This document shows positions 46,584 through 59,680 of a DNA stretch of 64,000 nt, in pieces. Position 1 is the first letter of the stretch; each line of letters begins with the position of its first letter. Position numbers and translations under genes: made by a program. Source of the stretch: Halalkalibacter nanhaiisediminis. Its GTDB lineage: Bacteria > Bacillota > Bacilli > Bacillales > Bacillaceae_D. Location of the stretch: assembly GCF_007830185.1 (NCBI RefSeq), contig NZ_VLKZ01000005.1, positions 258,716 through 322,715 on the forward strand. Reading direction: 5' to 3'. The notes under the pieces were generated by a model. The model had not been told where the DNA came from. It saw only the letters and a list, made by a program, of their open reading frames with translations, and did not search any database.

Positions 46584-46804
46584 ATCTTTCACCTCCTGAA
46601 AAAATGTTGTTCTCGTTTGTCACCAGTCCATCTATTATGAACGGTTTCGATTCCTTTATTCAAGGCCTTGAAGATGCACGTAACATCATTCATACAACAA
46701 ATTGCATTCTATCAAAAACTACACAAAAATGCAATAGCAGAATGAAAACATCCAGTTCAGGAAACACTATTCTCACTAGTGATCTATGAGGAGGAATGGT
46801 GTAA

Positions 46805-47920
46805 ATGTCTGAGGAATTAAATCTTGATCCATATCAAGTTCGGACGGATTTAGCTGTCGAGGCTAGACAAATGGCGCTTGAAGAACAACGAAAAACCAAT
46901 GAAAATGATCAAGAGGTAAATGGTGTAACTATAAAGGAAGAAACGATAGATGGAGTCACGATTACACATGTCATGATTGATGAAGTGGGAGCAAAGCGTC
47001 TTGGTAAAAAGCCTGGAAATTATTTAACGTTCGAAGCCCAAGGAATTCGCAAAAAAGATACTGATTTACAAGAGAAAATGGAGCGTGTTTTTGCGGATGC
47101 CTTTCATTCATTTTTGGTTGATTTAGGGATTAAAGAAACAGATACATGCCTAGTAGTCGGACTAGGTAATTGGAATGTGACACCTGATGCTCTAGGCCCA
47201 CTAACAATTGAAAACTTATTAATCACTCGTCACTTGTTTGAATTAGCGCCGGAACAGGTACAAAAGGGGTTTCGCCCAGTAAGTGCGATTATTCCTGGCG
47301 TTATGGGTCTTACGGGTATTGAAACGAGTGATGTAATTTACGGAATCATCGAGAAAACGAAGCCTGATTTTGTGATTGCGATTGATGCGTTGGCTTCTCG
47401 TTCGATTGAGCGTGTCAATACGACAATCCAGATTTCTGATACAGGTATTCATCCAGGCAGCGGTGTCGGAAATAAGCGGAAGGAATTGAGTAAGGATTCG
47501 CTTGGTATTCCAGTGATTGCCGTTGGTATCCCTACTGTTGTTGATGCGGTTTCGATTACGAGTGATACGATTGATTATGTTTTAAAGCATTTTGGGCGTG
47601 AGATGAAGGAAGGAAATGCACCTTCTCGTTCCCTTACACCAGCGGGGATGACATTTGGTGAGAAGAGAAAGTTAACGGATGAGGATTTGCCAGAAGAAGA
47701 GAAACGTACGACGATTATGGGGATGGTTGGGAATTTGCCTGAACATGAAAAAAGGCAACTTATTCAAGAAGTACTGGCTCCATTAGGACATAATCTGATG
47801 GTAACGCCAAAAGAAGTCGATGTCTTTATTGACGATATGGCTAATGTCTTAGCGGCAGGAATGAATGCAGCTCTTCATCGCCAAGTTGACCAAGAAAATG
47901 TTGGAGCTTATACACATTAA
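46805..47920 (+). CDS. gpr: germination protease Gpr
   Basis: 371 residues. The short propeptide ends before RTDLAVEA; the protease fold carries [16 protein letters not shown] and [11 protein letters not shown]. It degrades small acid-soluble spore proteins on germination. ATG behind AGGAGG. A CATTCTA word at 46,705 could be the -10 of a sigma-G promoter, but the -35 is weak. Confidence 0.95.
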   Translation: MSEELNLDPYQVRTDLAVEARQMALEEQRKTNENDQEVNGVTIKEETIDGVTITHVMIDEVGAKRLGKKPGNYLTFEAQGIRKKDTDLQEKMERVFADAFHSFLVDLGIKETDTCLVVGLGNWNVTPDALGPLTIENLLITRHLFELAPEQVQKGFRPVSAIIPGVMGLTGIETSDVIYGIIEKTKPDFVIAIDALASRSIERVNTTIQISDTGIHPGSGVGNKRKELSKDSLGIPVIAVGIPTVVDAVSITSDTIDYVLKHFGREMKEGNAPSRSLTPAGMTFGEKRKLTDEDLPEEEKRTTIMGMVGNLPEHEKRQLIQEVLAPLGHNLMVTPKEVDVFIDDMANVLAAGMNAALHRQVDQENVGAYTH

Positions 47921-47925
47921 GCGAT

Positions 47926-47987
47926 AAAAAGGGTCTGATTTTCTTCAATACACAGTAATGATGTGTATAAGAGATCAGACTCTTTTT
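47926..47987 (+). terminator. terminator of gpr
   Basis: AAAAAGGGTCTGAT pairs with ATCAGACTCTTTTT with an inner ATACAC/GTGTAT stem, then T. Confidence 0.85.
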
Positions 47988-48112
47988 TATTTTGTTGTTC
48001 TACTCTTTTTTGATTATTCATAGTAGTGGATTAGTAGCTTCCTACGCATTAGTCAATGGACAAGTTATCGTTATCATTTTACTCACGCTACGCATAAGGG
48101 AGAGAACTATTT

Positions 48113-49300
48113 ATGAAAAGAAACCAGTTCCATAGTTTCACGGTTAAGATAAATCGGACGAGTCTTAAAAAAATTGTTGCTCTAACGATTGTTGGAATTA
48201 TTGCCCTCTTCGTTTTTACTGGAATGTTAACCTCATTTGAACCAGGTTATGGTCTAGCATCAAATCAAGTACATGAATGGGCGAGCGATATTAAAGGGGA
48301 GCATTTTGTTCACCTGTTAGGAATGGAAAATGCTTATTTTGCACAAGTATTGCCTAAAGATAGTGAACCGCTCAGTGTGTCAAACCTTGCATTTCGTGTG
48401 GCAACAAGTATTAATCCTGATGATCCACGAAGTTTACTGGGGAGGGAACTACCTGGCTTTGCTTTATTTGATGGACGGATTGTTGTAGCTGGAGAAGGGA
48501 CTGACTATACGAATCTACCCGTAGAATCAGCTCCTCCTATGGAAGTGTTAATGGCTGAGAGAGAAGCGACTCAGGAAAGTTTAGCGATGCTTGAACAACT
48601 TGAAAGAGAGGGTGAAAAGCTTGCTGGAACCACGGATGGAAGAAAGGTAGTTCATATTATTCATTCCCATAACTATGAATCTTTTTTACCAGAACTAGAA
48701 ACCGATGTTCCAAATGAAGCACACCATAGCAAAATTAATATTACGCTTGTAGGAGAAAAATTATCGCAGGAGCTTGAAAAAAGAGGAATTGGCGTTGAAG
48801 TAGAAAGACGTGATATTCAAGCCAATTTAAGCGAAAGAGGTTGGAGTTATCCGAGATCCTATGATGCCTCAAGAGAATTTATCAAAGAAGCAATGGCACA
48901 GGAGAACGACTTAGAATTCTTTTTTGATTTGCATCGTGATTCACTACCTAGGGACAGAACAACGGTCACAATTAATGGCGAAGAATTTGCACGTACGTTT
49001 TTTGTTATAGGTGGTAACCACAATGATCATAAGCATAATCTTCACTTAGCTGAAGAGCTTCACCGATTATTAGAAGAGAACTATCCTGGTTTAAGTCGTG
49101 GGGTCATTGTAAAAGAAGGTGCACTGACAAATGGCAGGTTTAATCAAGATTTATCAAAGCAATCCATCTTAATTGAGGTTGGTGGTATCGAGAATTCGTT
49201 AGAAGAAACATATCGCTCTGCAGAAGCGTTAGCGGATGTATTTGCAGATTACTACTGGCAGGCAGATGCTGTTAGTGGTCAGGAAGGAGAGGAGGAGTAA
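48113..49300 (+). CDS. spoIIP: stage II sporulation protein P (amidase/endopeptidase)
   Basis: 395 residues with one N-terminal span (IVALTIVGIIALFVFTGML) and a C-terminal amidase-3-like domain: zinc or catalytic residues in IIHSHNYESF, FFDLHRDS and LIEVGGIENSLEE. With SpoIID and SpoIIM it thins septal peptidoglycan for engulfment. yqxA follows at once. Confidence 0.94.
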   Translation: MKRNQFHSFTVKINRTSLKKIVALTIVGIIALFVFTGMLTSFEPGYGLASNQVHEWASDIKGEHFVHLLGMENAYFAQVLPKDSEPLSVSNLAFRVATSINPDDPRSLLGRELPGFALFDGRIVVAGEGTDYTNLPVESAPPMEVLMAEREATQESLAMLEQLEREGEKLAGTTDGRKVVHIIHSHNYESFLPELETDVPNEAHHSKINITLVGEKLSQELEKRGIGVEVERRDIQANLSERGWSYPRSYDASREFIKEAMAQENDLEFFFDLHRDSLPRDRTTVTINGEEFARTFFVIGGNHNDHKHNLHLAEELHRLLEENYPGLSRGVIVKEGALTNGRFNQDLSKQSILIEVGGIENSLEETYRSAEALADVFADYYWQADAVSGQEGEEE

Positions 49301-49301
49301 G

Positions 49302-49646
49302 ATGAAAAAGCTGGTTGTGATGACTTCTTTTATGGGTGTTTTATTCTTACTAGGTGCTTTATTGGGGGTACAGCATATGAATGAAGAGCTCGGAATCTCA
49401 CAACCAGAACCTCTTCCTATAGAACAAAAACAAGAAGAGCCTGTGCAACAAAATCAAACAGAAAACCAAAATCAAGGAGCCGTTAAGAAAGATGAGCTGG
49501 TAGAAAAAAAACAGCGTGTAGAAGATGTAGGCAGATTTAATTTTTTTTCAGAAATGGGGAGTTCGTTAGCTGAAGGGGCAAATAGAGCAAGTCGCGCCTT
49601 TTTATCGCAGGTTATGTCATTTGTTCACAATGTCTTAAATGGTTAA
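49302..49646 (+). CDS. yqxA: YqxA family anchored protein
   Basis: 114 residues from ATG 49302 behind GGAGGAG. One N-terminal span, then a Gln/Glu/Asn-rich linker. It lies just downstream of spoIIP as yqxA does in B. subtilis. Function unknown. A good terminator follows. Confidence 0.85.
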   Translation: MKKLVVMTSFMGVLFLLGALLGVQHMNEELGISQPEPLPIEQKQEEPVQQNQTENQNQGAVKKDELVEKKQRVEDVGRFNFFSEMGSSLAEGANRASRAFLSQVMSFVHNVLNG

Positions 49647-49678
49647 AAGACTAACTCATAACTATGCGTTAGTCTTTT
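49645..49678 (+). terminator. terminator of spoIIP-yqxA
   Basis: AAAAGACTAAC pairs with GTTAGTCTTTT; T run follows. Confidence 0.88.
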
Positions 49679-49735
49679 TCAATGCGATGAATGGTGAATA
49701 CATTGAATAGTAGAAAGATCGATGAAAGGAGATTG

Positions 49736-49764
49736 TTGCTTGACAGCACAACGATTGGTATAAT
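49736..49764 (+). promoter_or_regulatory. sigma-A promoter of lepA
   Basis: TTGCTT, 17 bases, TATAAT, placed 45 bases before the lepA ATG. A TTGACA overlapping it is too close to the -10 (13 bases). Confidence 0.6.
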
Positions 49765-49808
49765 CAGAAATAGTGTACATTGTACGAGAATGTAGGAGTG
49801 ATCATGTC

Positions 49809-51629
49809 ATGGATAAAGTAAAAAGACTAGAGCGACAGTCGAGGATTCGTAACTTTTCGATTATCGCCCATATTGACCACGGGAAGTCTACACTTGCTGA
49901 CCGTATTTTAGAGAAGACTGGGGCACTAACCGCTCGTGAGATGAAAGATCAAACGCTTGATGCGATGGATTTAGAGCGTGAACGTGGAATTACGATTAAG
50001 TTAAATGCTGTTCAGCTAACATATAAAGCAAAAGACGGAGAAGAATATATCATGCATTTAATCGATACGCCAGGGCATGTCGATTTCACGTATGAAGTCT
50101 CGCGAAGCTTAGCAGCATGTGAAGGTGCATTATTAATTGTTGATGCAGCGCAAGGAATTGAAGCTCAAACACTTGCAAATGTTTATTTGGCGCTTGATAA
50201 TGATTTAGAAATTTTACCTGTTATTAATAAAATTGATTTGCCAAGTGCAGAGCCTGATCGTGTGAAGCAAGAAGTAGAGGATGTAATCGGACTTGATACA
50301 TCTGATGCTGTGTTGGCATCTGCTAAAAACGGGATTGGAATTGAAGACATTCTTGAGCAAGTAGTTGAAAAAGTTCCTGCTCCAACTGGTGATCCAGAAG
50401 CTCCACTGAAAGCACTGATATTCGATTCATTATATGATTCATATCGCGGAGTTGTGGCGTATGTCCGAATTGTTGAAGGAACCGTTAAGCCAGGTCAGAA
50501 AATTAAAATGATGGCAACGGGAAAAGAGTTTGAAGTACTTGAGCTCGGCGTATTTACACCTAAAGTTGAAAAGCGTGACGAGTTAACGGTTGGGGATGTT
50601 GGCTTTTTAACGGCGGCAATTAAAAATGTTGGTGATACACGTGTTGGGGATACGATTACCAATGCTGTAAATCCTGCTGATGAGCCACTTCCTGGTTATC
50701 GTCGTATGAATCCGATGGTGTATTGTGGTCTCTATCCTGTTGATACAAATGAATATAACGATTTGCGTGAGGCACTTGAGCGTCTTGAATTAAATGACGC
50801 ATCGTTGCAATATGAACCTGAAACATCACAGGCACTTGGCTTTGGTTTCCGTTGTGGTTTCTTAGGGCTTCTTCATATGGAGATTATCCAAGAACGGATC
50901 GAGCGTGAATTCGGCATCGTGTTGATTACGACAGCACCAAGCGTTGTGTATAAAGTTTTGACAACAGGCGGTGAAGAAGTTCAAATTGATAATCCTTCAA
51001 ACATGCCAGATGTACAGAAGATTGATCAAGTTGAAGAACCTTATGTAAAATCAAAAGTGATGGTACCAAACGATTATGTTGGTTCTGTCATGGAGCTTTG
51101 CCAAGGGAAACGTGGTATTTTCATTGATATGCAATATCTTGATGAAAATCGTGTGCAAATTGTATACGAGATTCCTTTATCTGAAATCGTTTATGACTTT
51201 TTTGACCAACTAAAGTCAAATACGAAGGGATACGCTTCGTTTGATTATGAATTAATTGGTTACAAGCCTTCTAAGCTTGTAAAAATGGATATCCTTCTTA
51301 ACGGAGAGACGGTTGATGCGCTTTCTGTTATCGTGCATCGTGATTTTGCTTATGATCGTGGGAAAATCATTGTTGAAAAATTAAAAGAATTAATTCCGAG
51401 ACAACAATTTGAAGTGCCAGTTCAAGCGAGTATCGGTCAAAAGATCATTGCCCGCTCGACCATTAAAGCGATGCGAAAAAACGTGTTAGCAAAATGTTAT
51501 GGTGGCGATATTTCTCGTAAGCGAAAGCTACTTGAAAAGCAAAAGGAAGGGAAGAAACGAATGAAGTCAGTGGGGAATGTTGAAGTTCCGCAAGAGGCAT
51601 TCATGGCTGTTCTTCGAATGGATGATTAA
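49809..51629 (+). CDS. lepA: translation factor LepA (EF4)
   Basis: 606 residues from ATG 49809. GTPase motifs [21 protein letters not shown] and NKIDLP, then EF-G-like domains and the LepA-specific C-terminus ([20 protein letters not shown]). It acts on ribosomes under stress and in 30S assembly. Longer in-frame starts upstream lack a proper site. Confidence 0.96.
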   Translation: MDKVKRLERQSRIRNFSIIAHIDHGKSTLADRILEKTGALTAREMKDQTLDAMDLERERGITIKLNAVQLTYKAKDGEEYIMHLIDTPGHVDFTYEVSRSLAACEGALLIVDAAQGIEAQTLANVYLALDNDLEILPVINKIDLPSAEPDRVKQEVEDVIGLDTSDAVLASAKNGIGIEDILEQVVEKVPAPTGDPEAPLKALIFDSLYDSYRGVVAYVRIVEGTVKPGQKIKMMATGKEFEVLELGVFTPKVEKRDELTVGDVGFLTAAIKNVGDTRVGDTITNAVNPADEPLPGYRRMNPMVYCGLYPVDTNEYNDLREALERLELNDASLQYEPETSQALGFGFRCGFLGLLHMEIIQERIEREFGIVLITTAPSVVYKVLTTGGEEVQIDNPSNMPDVQKIDQVEEPYVKSKVMVPNDYVGSVMELCQGKRGIFIDMQYLDENRVQIVYEIPLSEIVYDFFDQLKSNTKGYASFDYELIGYKPSKLVKMDILLNGETVDALSVIVHRDFAYDRGKIIVEKLKELIPRQQFEVPVQASIGQKIIARSTIKAMRKNVLAKCYGGDISRKRKLLEKQKEGKKRMKSVGNVEVPQEAFMAVLRMDD

Positions 51630-51641
51630 GGAATGTAGATG

Positions 51642-51758
51642 AAGAGGGAGACTAATCAAGGTCTGATCCAGGCTAAATCCACAACGTATATCGTAACGTA
51701 CGATATACGTAGGGTACTTAGAACTAGGGAGTAGACACTTGCTTTTAGTCACCCTCTT
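51642..51758. repeat. long inverted repeat with nested palindrome, lepA-hemW
   Basis: AAGAGGGAGACTAA (51,642) pairs with TTAGTCACCCTCTT (51,745) with one bulge pair, and CAAG with CTTG just inside. At 51,685-51,709 an 11-bp perfect palindrome (CGTATATCGTA/TACGATATACG) is nested. It ends with T's, so it may be an elaborate terminator. Confidence 0.6.
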
Positions 51759-51791
51759 TTAAATTTTAGAGAAAGAAAGGAGGGATGTGAC

Positions 51792-52949
51792 ATGGCAACA
51801 GCAGCATACGTTCATATTCCCTTTTGTGAGCATATTTGTCATTATTGCGATTTTAATAAAGTGTTCTTAAAAAACCAACCAGTGGATCAATATATTGATG
51901 CATTACTTCTTGAAATGAAGCGAACGCTTGCTACTCACCCGACACCTTCACTAAAAACAGTTTATATTGGAGGAGGGACACCAACTGCGCTCTCGGCCGA
52001 TCAATTAGATGTATTGCTAAAAGGAATGAAGCAAGTCCTGCCAATAGAGAACATTGAAGAATATACGATTGAAGTGAATCCTGATAGCATCCAAGAAGAA
52101 AAACTAGCTGTATTAAAGGAACATGGGATTAATCGCTTAAGTATTGGTGTCCAAACGTTTGATGAATTATTACTAAAAGAAATAGGTCGGACACATTCAC
52201 GTAACAGTGTGTGGGATGCTGTTAGACGAAGCAAGCAAGCTGGTTTTGACAATTTATCCCTTGATTTAATGTTTGGTTTACCAAAACAGACTCCAGCTCA
52301 TTTTTATGAGACGTTACAAGAAGCAATGAAGCTTGATGTGACTCATTTATCAGCTTATTCACTGAAAATAGAAGAAAAAACAGTTTTTTATAATCGACAG
52401 CGTAAAGGGAAGTTGACGTTGCCTCCAGAAGATGATGAAGTCACTATGTATGAACTTCTTTTGAAAGAAACGAAGAAGAATGGCTTTCAGCAGTATGAAA
52501 TAAGTAATTTCGCCAAGGCGGGTTTTGAAAGTAAGCATAATTTAGTTTACTGGAACAACGAAGAATATTATGGCTTTGGTGCAGGTGCACACGGGTATGT
52601 AAATGGAGTACGTCATCAAAACCATGGTCCGTTGCCGAAATATTTAAAAGCTGTTGAGGACGGAAACGCTCCGATTCTAACTGAACATCTTGTCACAAAA
52701 GTTGAACGAATTGAGGAAGCGATGTTCATGGGACTCAGAAAAAGAGAAGGTGTGAGTCGCTCCTTATTTCAAGAACGATACGGGCGCTCGCTAGATGAAT
52801 GTTTTTCCGAGCAAATTACGTTGCTTGTTGATCGAGGACTTTTGCAGGTAGATGAAGATAGGGTAAAATTAACAGAAAAAGGGCTTCTTCTCGGGAATGA
52901 AGTATTTGAGCAGTTTATTGCTGTTTTAAGTGATGAAGGTGGTCAGTAA
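51792..52949 (+). CDS. hemW: radical SAM protein HemW (heme chaperone)
   Basis: 385 residues. The 4Fe-4S cluster motif is FCEHICHYCDF near residue 12, followed by YIGGGTPTALS and the HemN-type C-terminus. Formerly called oxygen-independent coproporphyrinogen oxidase HemN, but this group binds heme instead. Ribosome site GGAGG. Confidence 0.93.
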   Translation: MATAAYVHIPFCEHICHYCDFNKVFLKNQPVDQYIDALLLEMKRTLATHPTPSLKTVYIGGGTPTALSADQLDVLLKGMKQVLPIENIEEYTIEVNPDSIQEEKLAVLKEHGINRLSIGVQTFDELLLKEIGRTHSRNSVWDAVRRSKQAGFDNLSLDLMFGLPKQTPAHFYETLQEAMKLDVTHLSAYSLKIEEKTVFYNRQRKGKLTLPPEDDEVTMYELLLKETKKNGFQQYEISNFAKAGFESKHNLVYWNNEEYYGFGAGAHGYVNGVRHQNHGPLPKYLKAVEDGNAPILTEHLVTKVERIEEAMFMGLRKREGVSRSLFQERYGRSLDECFSEQITLLVDRGLLQVDEDRVKLTEKGLLLGNEVFEQFIAVLSDEGGQ

Positions 52950-52965
52950 GTTGAGGCTTTCATTA

Positions 52966-52994
52966 TTGACAAAACGCGCCCTATTTGATACTTT
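52966..52994 (+). promoter_or_regulatory. sigma-A promoter of the hrcA-dnaK operon
   Basis: TTGACA, 17 bases, TACTTT, immediately before the CIRCE operator. Confidence 0.75.
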
Positions 52995-53004
52995 ATCATT
53001 AGAT

Positions 53005-53031
53005 TTAGCACTCGTAGGTGTTGAGTGCTAA
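53005..53031. promoter_or_regulatory. CIRCE operator (HrcA binding site)
   Basis: Perfect TTAGCACTC, nine bases, GAGTGCTAA, just after the promoter -10. HrcA binding here represses the heat-shock operon. Confidence 0.97.
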
Positions 53032-53046
53032 CAGAGGTGATAAGGG

Positions 53047-54078
53047 ATGTTAACAGAGAGACAATTGCTCATTTTACATGCTATTGTTGATGATTATATC
53101 CGTTCCGCAGAGCCGGTTGGTTCTCGTAGTATTTCAAAGAGAGAAGATATTACGTTTAGTCCTGCAACGATCCGTAATGATATGGCCGACTTAGAGGAAC
53201 TTGGCTTTCTAGAAAAGCCTCATAGCTCTGCAGGGCGTATTCCGTCTCAAAAAGGCTATCGCTATTATGTCGATAACCTATTAATGCCTCATCATTTAAC
53301 GGCTGATGAAGAGCTTGATATCCGTTCGATTTTTAGTGATCGAATTCAGGAAGTAGAAGAGGTTATTCAGCATTCAGCCCGGGTTCTCTCTAACATGACA
53401 AGTTATATTTCACTTGTACTTGGACCTGAAATGTTTGAAGCATCGCTTAGAAACATTCAAATTATTCCGTTAGGCAAAAGTTCAGCCATTCTCATACTCG
53501 TTACCGATACTGGGCATGTTGAGAACCAAACGATTGCCATTCCAGAATCAATTGATGCTTCTGCATTAGAGCGAACAGTTAATATTTTGAATGAACGCTT
53601 AATGGGTGTTCCTTTGTATAAGCTCCGTCACAAATTAAAGACGGAGGTCGCGAATGTTCTCCGTGCACATGTACAAAATTATGAGCATATTATGCAAATG
53701 CTTGGTTCTTCTTTTGACATCGAAAAGTCCGAGAAAGTCTTTTATAGTGGAAAGACTAATTTATTGATGCAGCCAGAATTTCGCGATATCGATAAGGTGC
53801 GTGTCCTTCTTAATATGCTAGAAGAGGACGACAAGATGCAACACATTTTACGTTCACCTCATGATGGAATTCAGGTGAAAATTGGGCAAGAGAATAATCT
53901 TGAAGCCTTTGATAACTGTAGTTTAATTACGGCGTCTTATTCAATTGGTGGGAAGCATATGGGGACAATTGGTATTTTAGGTCCTACTCGCATGGAATAC
54001 CGCAGAGTGATTGGAGTCGTTGATACATTGTCAAAAGACTTAACAAAACTATTGACAAACTTGTATCATCAAAGCTAG
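53047..54078 (+). CDS. hrcA: heat-inducible repressor HrcA
   Basis: 343 residues. N-terminal winged helix (LTERQLLILHAIVDDYIRSA, SPATIRNDMADLEELG) and the HrcA effector region. It binds the CIRCE site above and is kept active by GroEL. First gene of hrcA-grpE-dnaK-dnaJ. Confidence 0.97.
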   Translation: MLTERQLLILHAIVDDYIRSAEPVGSRSISKREDITFSPATIRNDMADLEELGFLEKPHSSAGRIPSQKGYRYYVDNLLMPHHLTADEELDIRSIFSDRIQEVEEVIQHSARVLSNMTSYISLVLGPEMFEASLRNIQIIPLGKSSAILILVTDTGHVENQTIAIPESIDASALERTVNILNERLMGVPLYKLRHKLKTEVANVLRAHVQNYEHIMQMLGSSFDIEKSEKVFYSGKTNLLMQPEFRDIDKVRVLLNMLEEDDKMQHILRSPHDGIQVKIGQENNLEAFDNCSLITASYSIGGKHMGTIGILGPTRMEYRRVIGVVDTLSKDLTKLLTNLYHQS

Positions 54079-54180
54079 AAATGGTAATATTGACAATTAG
54101 TTGTGAAGGTTTGTCCTTCCACAGCTTTTTGTCATAAATACATATAATAGCCATGTTAATTTTATTAGGAGGTGATTGAG

Positions 54181-54735
54181 TTGACAGAAAAAGAAACGCA
54201 TACGCTTGAGGAAGAAACAATTGAAGCCAAAGAGGAAGATGTAAATACAAGTGTCGAGGCTGAGGTTGAAGAGATCCAAGTTGAAGCAAGCCCTGAGGAA
54301 GTACTCAAACAGGAAGTTGCTGAACTAAATAATCGTCTTCTACGTGTTCAAGCTGATTACGATAACTTCCGTCGCCGTTCTCGTGAGGAAAAAGAAGCGG
54401 CTGCGAAATATAGATCACAAACTGTAATTGAAGCATTGCTTCCTGTCATTGATAACTTCGAACGCGCTTTGCTTGTAAAGCCTGAGGCTGAGGAAGCAAA
54501 ATCATTACTTCAAGGGATGGAAATGGTGTATCGCCAATTCCAAGAATCACTGAAAAATGAAGGTATTGAAGTCATTGAGACTGTAGGTCAAACGTTTGAT
54601 CCTCACTTGCATCAAGCAGTCATGCAAGTGGAAGAGGAAGGGTTTGAATCGAATCAGATTGTGGAAGAATTACAAAAAGGATATAAGTTAAAGGATCGTG
54701 TTCTTAGACCTGCAATGGTCAAGGTTAACGCATAA
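54181..54735 (+). CDS. grpE: nucleotide exchange factor GrpE
   Basis: 184 residues from a TTG at 54,181, six bases from AGGAGGTGA; a GTG at 54,172 falls inside that site. Acidic N-terminal tail, coiled coil, then [16 protein letters not shown] and the β domain ([20 protein letters not shown]). It releases ADP from DnaK. Confidence 0.95.
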   Translation: MTEKETHTLEEETIEAKEEDVNTSVEAEVEEIQVEASPEEVLKQEVAELNNRLLRVQADYDNFRRRSREEKEAAAKYRSQTVIEALLPVIDNFERALLVKPEAEEAKSLLQGMEMVYRQFQESLKNEGIEVIETVGQTFDPHLHQAVMQVEEEGFESNQIVEELQKGYKLKDRVLRPAMVKVNA

Positions 54736-54778
54736 TCCTTTACATACTTGAATGATAAATAGTGAAGTGGAGGAATAA

Positions 54779-56614
<1,836 letters not shown>

Positions 56615-56648
56615 GACCGCATTTCTATAGTGAATTCGGATTGCACAG

Positions 56649-56685
56649 AAAAAGTCAAAGTCAGCGTGGATGACTTTGGCTTTTT
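56649..56685 (+). terminator. terminator after dnaK
   Basis: AAAAAGTCAAAGTC pairs with GACTTTGGCTTTTT (one G-U). It would lower dnaJ transcription relative to dnaK. Confidence 0.8.
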
Positions 56686-56796
56686 CTACGAGTAATCTAA
56701 TAAAAATAGGTTATACATGTTGGCTGTTACAGCTTGCGAATCATCATGTGGTAATGATAAGATGAACGTTATGGAATAGAGTCGGGAGTGGATGAC

Positions 56797-57903
56797 ATGA
56801 GTAAAAGAGATTACTATGAAGTCCTTGGTGTCGATAAAAATGCTTCAGTTGATGAAGTGAAAAAAGCGTATCGTAAACTTGCGCGTAAATATCACCCAGA
56901 CGTCAACAAAGAAGCGGATGCTACGGATAAATTTAAAGAAGTAAAAGATGCCTATGACACATTAAGTGACCCTCAAAAGAAAGCACATTATGATCAGTTT
57001 GGTCACACTGATCCAAACCAAGGCTTTGGCGGTGGCGGAGACTTTGGTGGAGGCTTTGGCGATATTTTTGATATGTTCTTTGGAGGCGGTGGACGTCGTA
57101 ATCCGAATGCTCCTCGTCAAGGGGCTGATCTTCAATACACAATGACTCTTGAATTTAAAGAAGCTGTGTTCGGAAAAGATAAAGAAATTGAAATCCCTAG
57201 AGAAGAAACATGTCAAACATGTACAGGATCTGGAGCGAAGCCAGGAACGAAGCCAGAGACATGTTCGCACTGTGGTGGTTCTGGCCAGCTAAATGTAGAG
57301 CAAAATACGCCGTTTGGTCGTGTTGTTAATCGTCGTGTTTGTCATCACTGTGAAGGCACAGGGAAATTTATTAAAGAAAAATGTACGACATGTGCTGGAA
57401 AAGGTAAGGTGCGTAAACGTAAGAAGATCAGCGTGAAAGTACCAGCTGGTATTGATCACGGTCAACAATTACGTGTATCTGGTCAAGGGGAAGCAGGCAC
57501 TAACGGTGGTCCTCCTGGAGACTTATATGTTGTATTCAATGTAAAACCTCATGAATTTTTCGAGCGTGAAGGGGATGACATTTACTGTGAAATGCCACTC
57601 ACATTTGCTCAAGTAGCGCTTGGAGATGAAATTGAAGTACCAACGTTGAGTGGGAAGGTAAAGCTGAAAATTCCTGCGGGTACACAAACGGGTACTGATT
57701 TCCGCCTGCGCGGCAAAGGTGTTCCGAATGTTCACGGACGAGGTCAAGGTGATCAGCATGTAAGAATTCGTGTTGTCACACCGAAGAATTTAACGGAGAA
57801 GGAAAAAGATATTATCCGTGAATTTGCACAAATGACAGGTGGACAGCCTGATGAACAAAATGACAGCTTTTTTGCAAAAGTAAAACGAGCTTTCAAGGGA
57901 TAA
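56797..57903 (+). CDS. dnaJ: co-chaperone DnaJ (Hsp40)
   Basis: 368 residues from ATG 56797. J domain with HPD, a Gly/Phe linker, four zinc motifs ([32 protein letters not shown]) and C-terminal peptide-binding domains. It stimulates DnaK ATPase. Confidence 0.97.
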   Translation: MSKRDYYEVLGVDKNASVDEVKKAYRKLARKYHPDVNKEADATDKFKEVKDAYDTLSDPQKKAHYDQFGHTDPNQGFGGGGDFGGGFGDIFDMFFGGGGRRNPNAPRQGADLQYTMTLEFKEAVFGKDKEIEIPREETCQTCTGSGAKPGTKPETCSHCGGSGQLNVEQNTPFGRVVNRRVCHHCEGTGKFIKEKCTTCAGKGKVRKRKKISVKVPAGIDHGQQLRVSGQGEAGTNGGPPGDLYVVFNVKPHEFFEREGDDIYCEMPLTFAQVALGDEIEVPTLSGKVKLKIPAGTQTGTDFRLRGKGVPNVHGRGQGDQHVRIRVVTPKNLTEKEKDIIREFAQMTGGQPDEQNDSFFAKVKRAFKG

Positions 57904-57943
57904 TAAATTGCTATAAATCGAAAGGGTGGAGTTGGAGAAAATG

Positions 57944-58879
57944 ATGAAATGGTCGGAGTTTAGTATTCATACGACAGAAGAAGCGGTCGAGCCAGTTTGT
58001 AACATCTTACATGAGGCTGGTGCGAGTGGTGTCGTGATTGAAGATCCCAAGGACCTTGTGAAGGTATGGGGGGTTCATTACGGAGAAATCTACCAACTCT
58101 CCCCTGACGATTATCCCGAAGATGGTGTAATGATTAAAGCTTATTTTCCAGTCAATAGCTTCTTAGCGGAGACAATTGATGAAATAAAAGAAGCGATCAA
58201 CGGCTTATTGATGTACGATTTTGATCTCGGGCATCAAAAAATTCAACTTACAGAAGTTGATGAAGAAGATTGGGCAACAGCTTGGAAGAAGTATTATAAG
58301 CCTGTTAAAGTATCAAATTCTATTACGATTACGCCGACTTGGGAAGAATATACGCCAACGGAAGAAGAAACCATTATTGAACTAGATCCTGGGATGGCAT
58401 TTGGGACAGGCACACACCCAACGACCGTTCTCTGTATTCAAGCGCTTGATAAAGTACTTGAAGGGGGAGAAGAGGTAATGGATGTTGGTACAGGCTCTGG
58501 GGTTTTAAGTATCGCTGCGGCAAAGCTAGGTGCGAAGAGTGTTCTTGCGCTTGACCTTGATTATGTTGCGGTAGAGAGTGCCTCTCAAAATGTAAGGCTA
58601 AATAAAGTCGACGATATTGTAACTGTTCAACAAAATGATTTGCTTAAAGGAATAGAAGGCTCTTACGATGTCGTTGTGGCCAATATTTTAGCTGAAGTCA
58701 TTATTCAATTTGTACAAGATGCGGCAGCGGTCCTTAAACCAAATGGAACGTATATTACATCAGGTATTATTAAGCGTAAGAAACAAGAAGTGAGAGATGC
58801 TCTTACAGCTGGTGGATTTATGATTGAAGAAGTTGTTGAGATGGATGACTGGGTAGCCTTTATTGCGAAAAAAGATTAA
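57944..58879 (+). CDS. prmA: ribosomal protein L11 methyltransferase
   Basis: 311 residues from ATG 57944, behind TTGGAG, matching the usual N-terminus [20 protein letters not shown] motif [14 protein letters not shown] and substrate block [14 protein letters not shown]. It trimethylates L11. Follows dnaJ closely. Confidence 0.95.
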   Translation: MKWSEFSIHTTEEAVEPVCNILHEAGASGVVIEDPKDLVKVWGVHYGEIYQLSPDDYPEDGVMIKAYFPVNSFLAETIDEIKEAINGLLMYDFDLGHQKIQLTEVDEEDWATAWKKYYKPVKVSNSITITPTWEEYTPTEEETIIELDPGMAFGTGTHPTTVLCIQALDKVLEGGEEVMDVGTGSGVLSIAAAKLGAKSVLALDLDYVAVESASQNVRLNKVDDIVTVQQNDLLKGIEGSYDVVVANILAEVIIQFVQDAAAVLKPNGTYITSGIIKRKKQEVRDALTAGGFMIEEVVEMDDWVAFIAKKD

Positions 58880-58921
58880 ATAAAAATCATTAACTGATGA
58901 TTGATAGTGAGGAAGATGACG

Positions 58922-59674
58922 ATGCAACGTTATTTTGTTGCGCAAGAGCAAATGTCAGATCATAAAGTGACCATCACGGGAGAAGACGTGAAGCATATCG
59001 GACGTGTCATGAGAATGGAGCCAGGCGATGAGATCGTTTGTAGTGATGGGCATTTGCGAACGGTGCGATGTGAAATTTCGTTAGTGGAAGAATCACTTAT
59101 AGAAGCACGAATTGTAGAAGAGCTTGTGCCAAATACAGAGCTTCCTGTTTATGTCACGATTGCCCAAGGCTTACCTAAAGGTGATAAGCTAGAGCTGATT
59201 GTTCAAAAAGGGACAGAGCTCGGAGCTTTTGCCTTTCTTCCTTTTTCTGCAGCTCGTTCAATTGTCAAATGGGATCATAAAAAAGCAGGCAAGAAAATTG
59301 AACGCCTAACAAAAATAGCAAAGGAAGCTGCGGAACAATCGTATCGGGAGCGCATTCCTAACATTTATGATATCCATTCATTAGCTGAATTAAGAAATCA
59401 GATATCATCATTTGATGCTGTTATAATTGCTTACGAGGAATCAGCAAAGAGTGGCGAGAAAATGAAATTAGCAGAAATCTTACAATCTTTATCTGTTAGT
59501 CAATCAGTGCTCGTGATTATTGGTCCAGAAGGTGGTTTGACTACTACTGAAGTCGAGCAGCTTACAGAAGAAGGAGCGATCCTTTGTGGATTTGGGCCAA
59601 GAATTTTACGTACGGAGACAGCGCCCTTATATGCGCTTGCAGCTATTTCGTACCATTTCGAATTAATGAGGTGA
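58922..59674 (+). CDS. rsmE: 16S rRNA m3U1498 methyltransferase RsmE
   Basis: 250 residues from ATG 58922 behind GAGGAAG. PUA-like N-terminus and SPOUT domain with the knot motif IGPEGGLTTTEVEQL and GFGPRILRTETAP. It methylates U1498 of 16S rRNA. Confidence 0.95.
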   Translation: MQRYFVAQEQMSDHKVTITGEDVKHIGRVMRMEPGDEIVCSDGHLRTVRCEISLVEESLIEARIVEELVPNTELPVYVTIAQGLPKGDKLELIVQKGTELGAFAFLPFSAARSIVKWDHKKAGKKIERLTKIAKEAAEQSYRERIPNIYDIHSLAELRNQISSFDAVIIAYEESAKSGEKMKLAEILQSLSVSQSVLVIIGPEGGLTTTEVEQLTEEGAILCGFGPRILRTETAPLYALAAISYHFELMR

Positions 59675-59680
59675 AGAAAA

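Noticed and set aside
49740..49764. TTGACA as the lepA -35
   Set aside because: It is only 13 bases from TATAAT; TTGCTT at 17 bases fits better.
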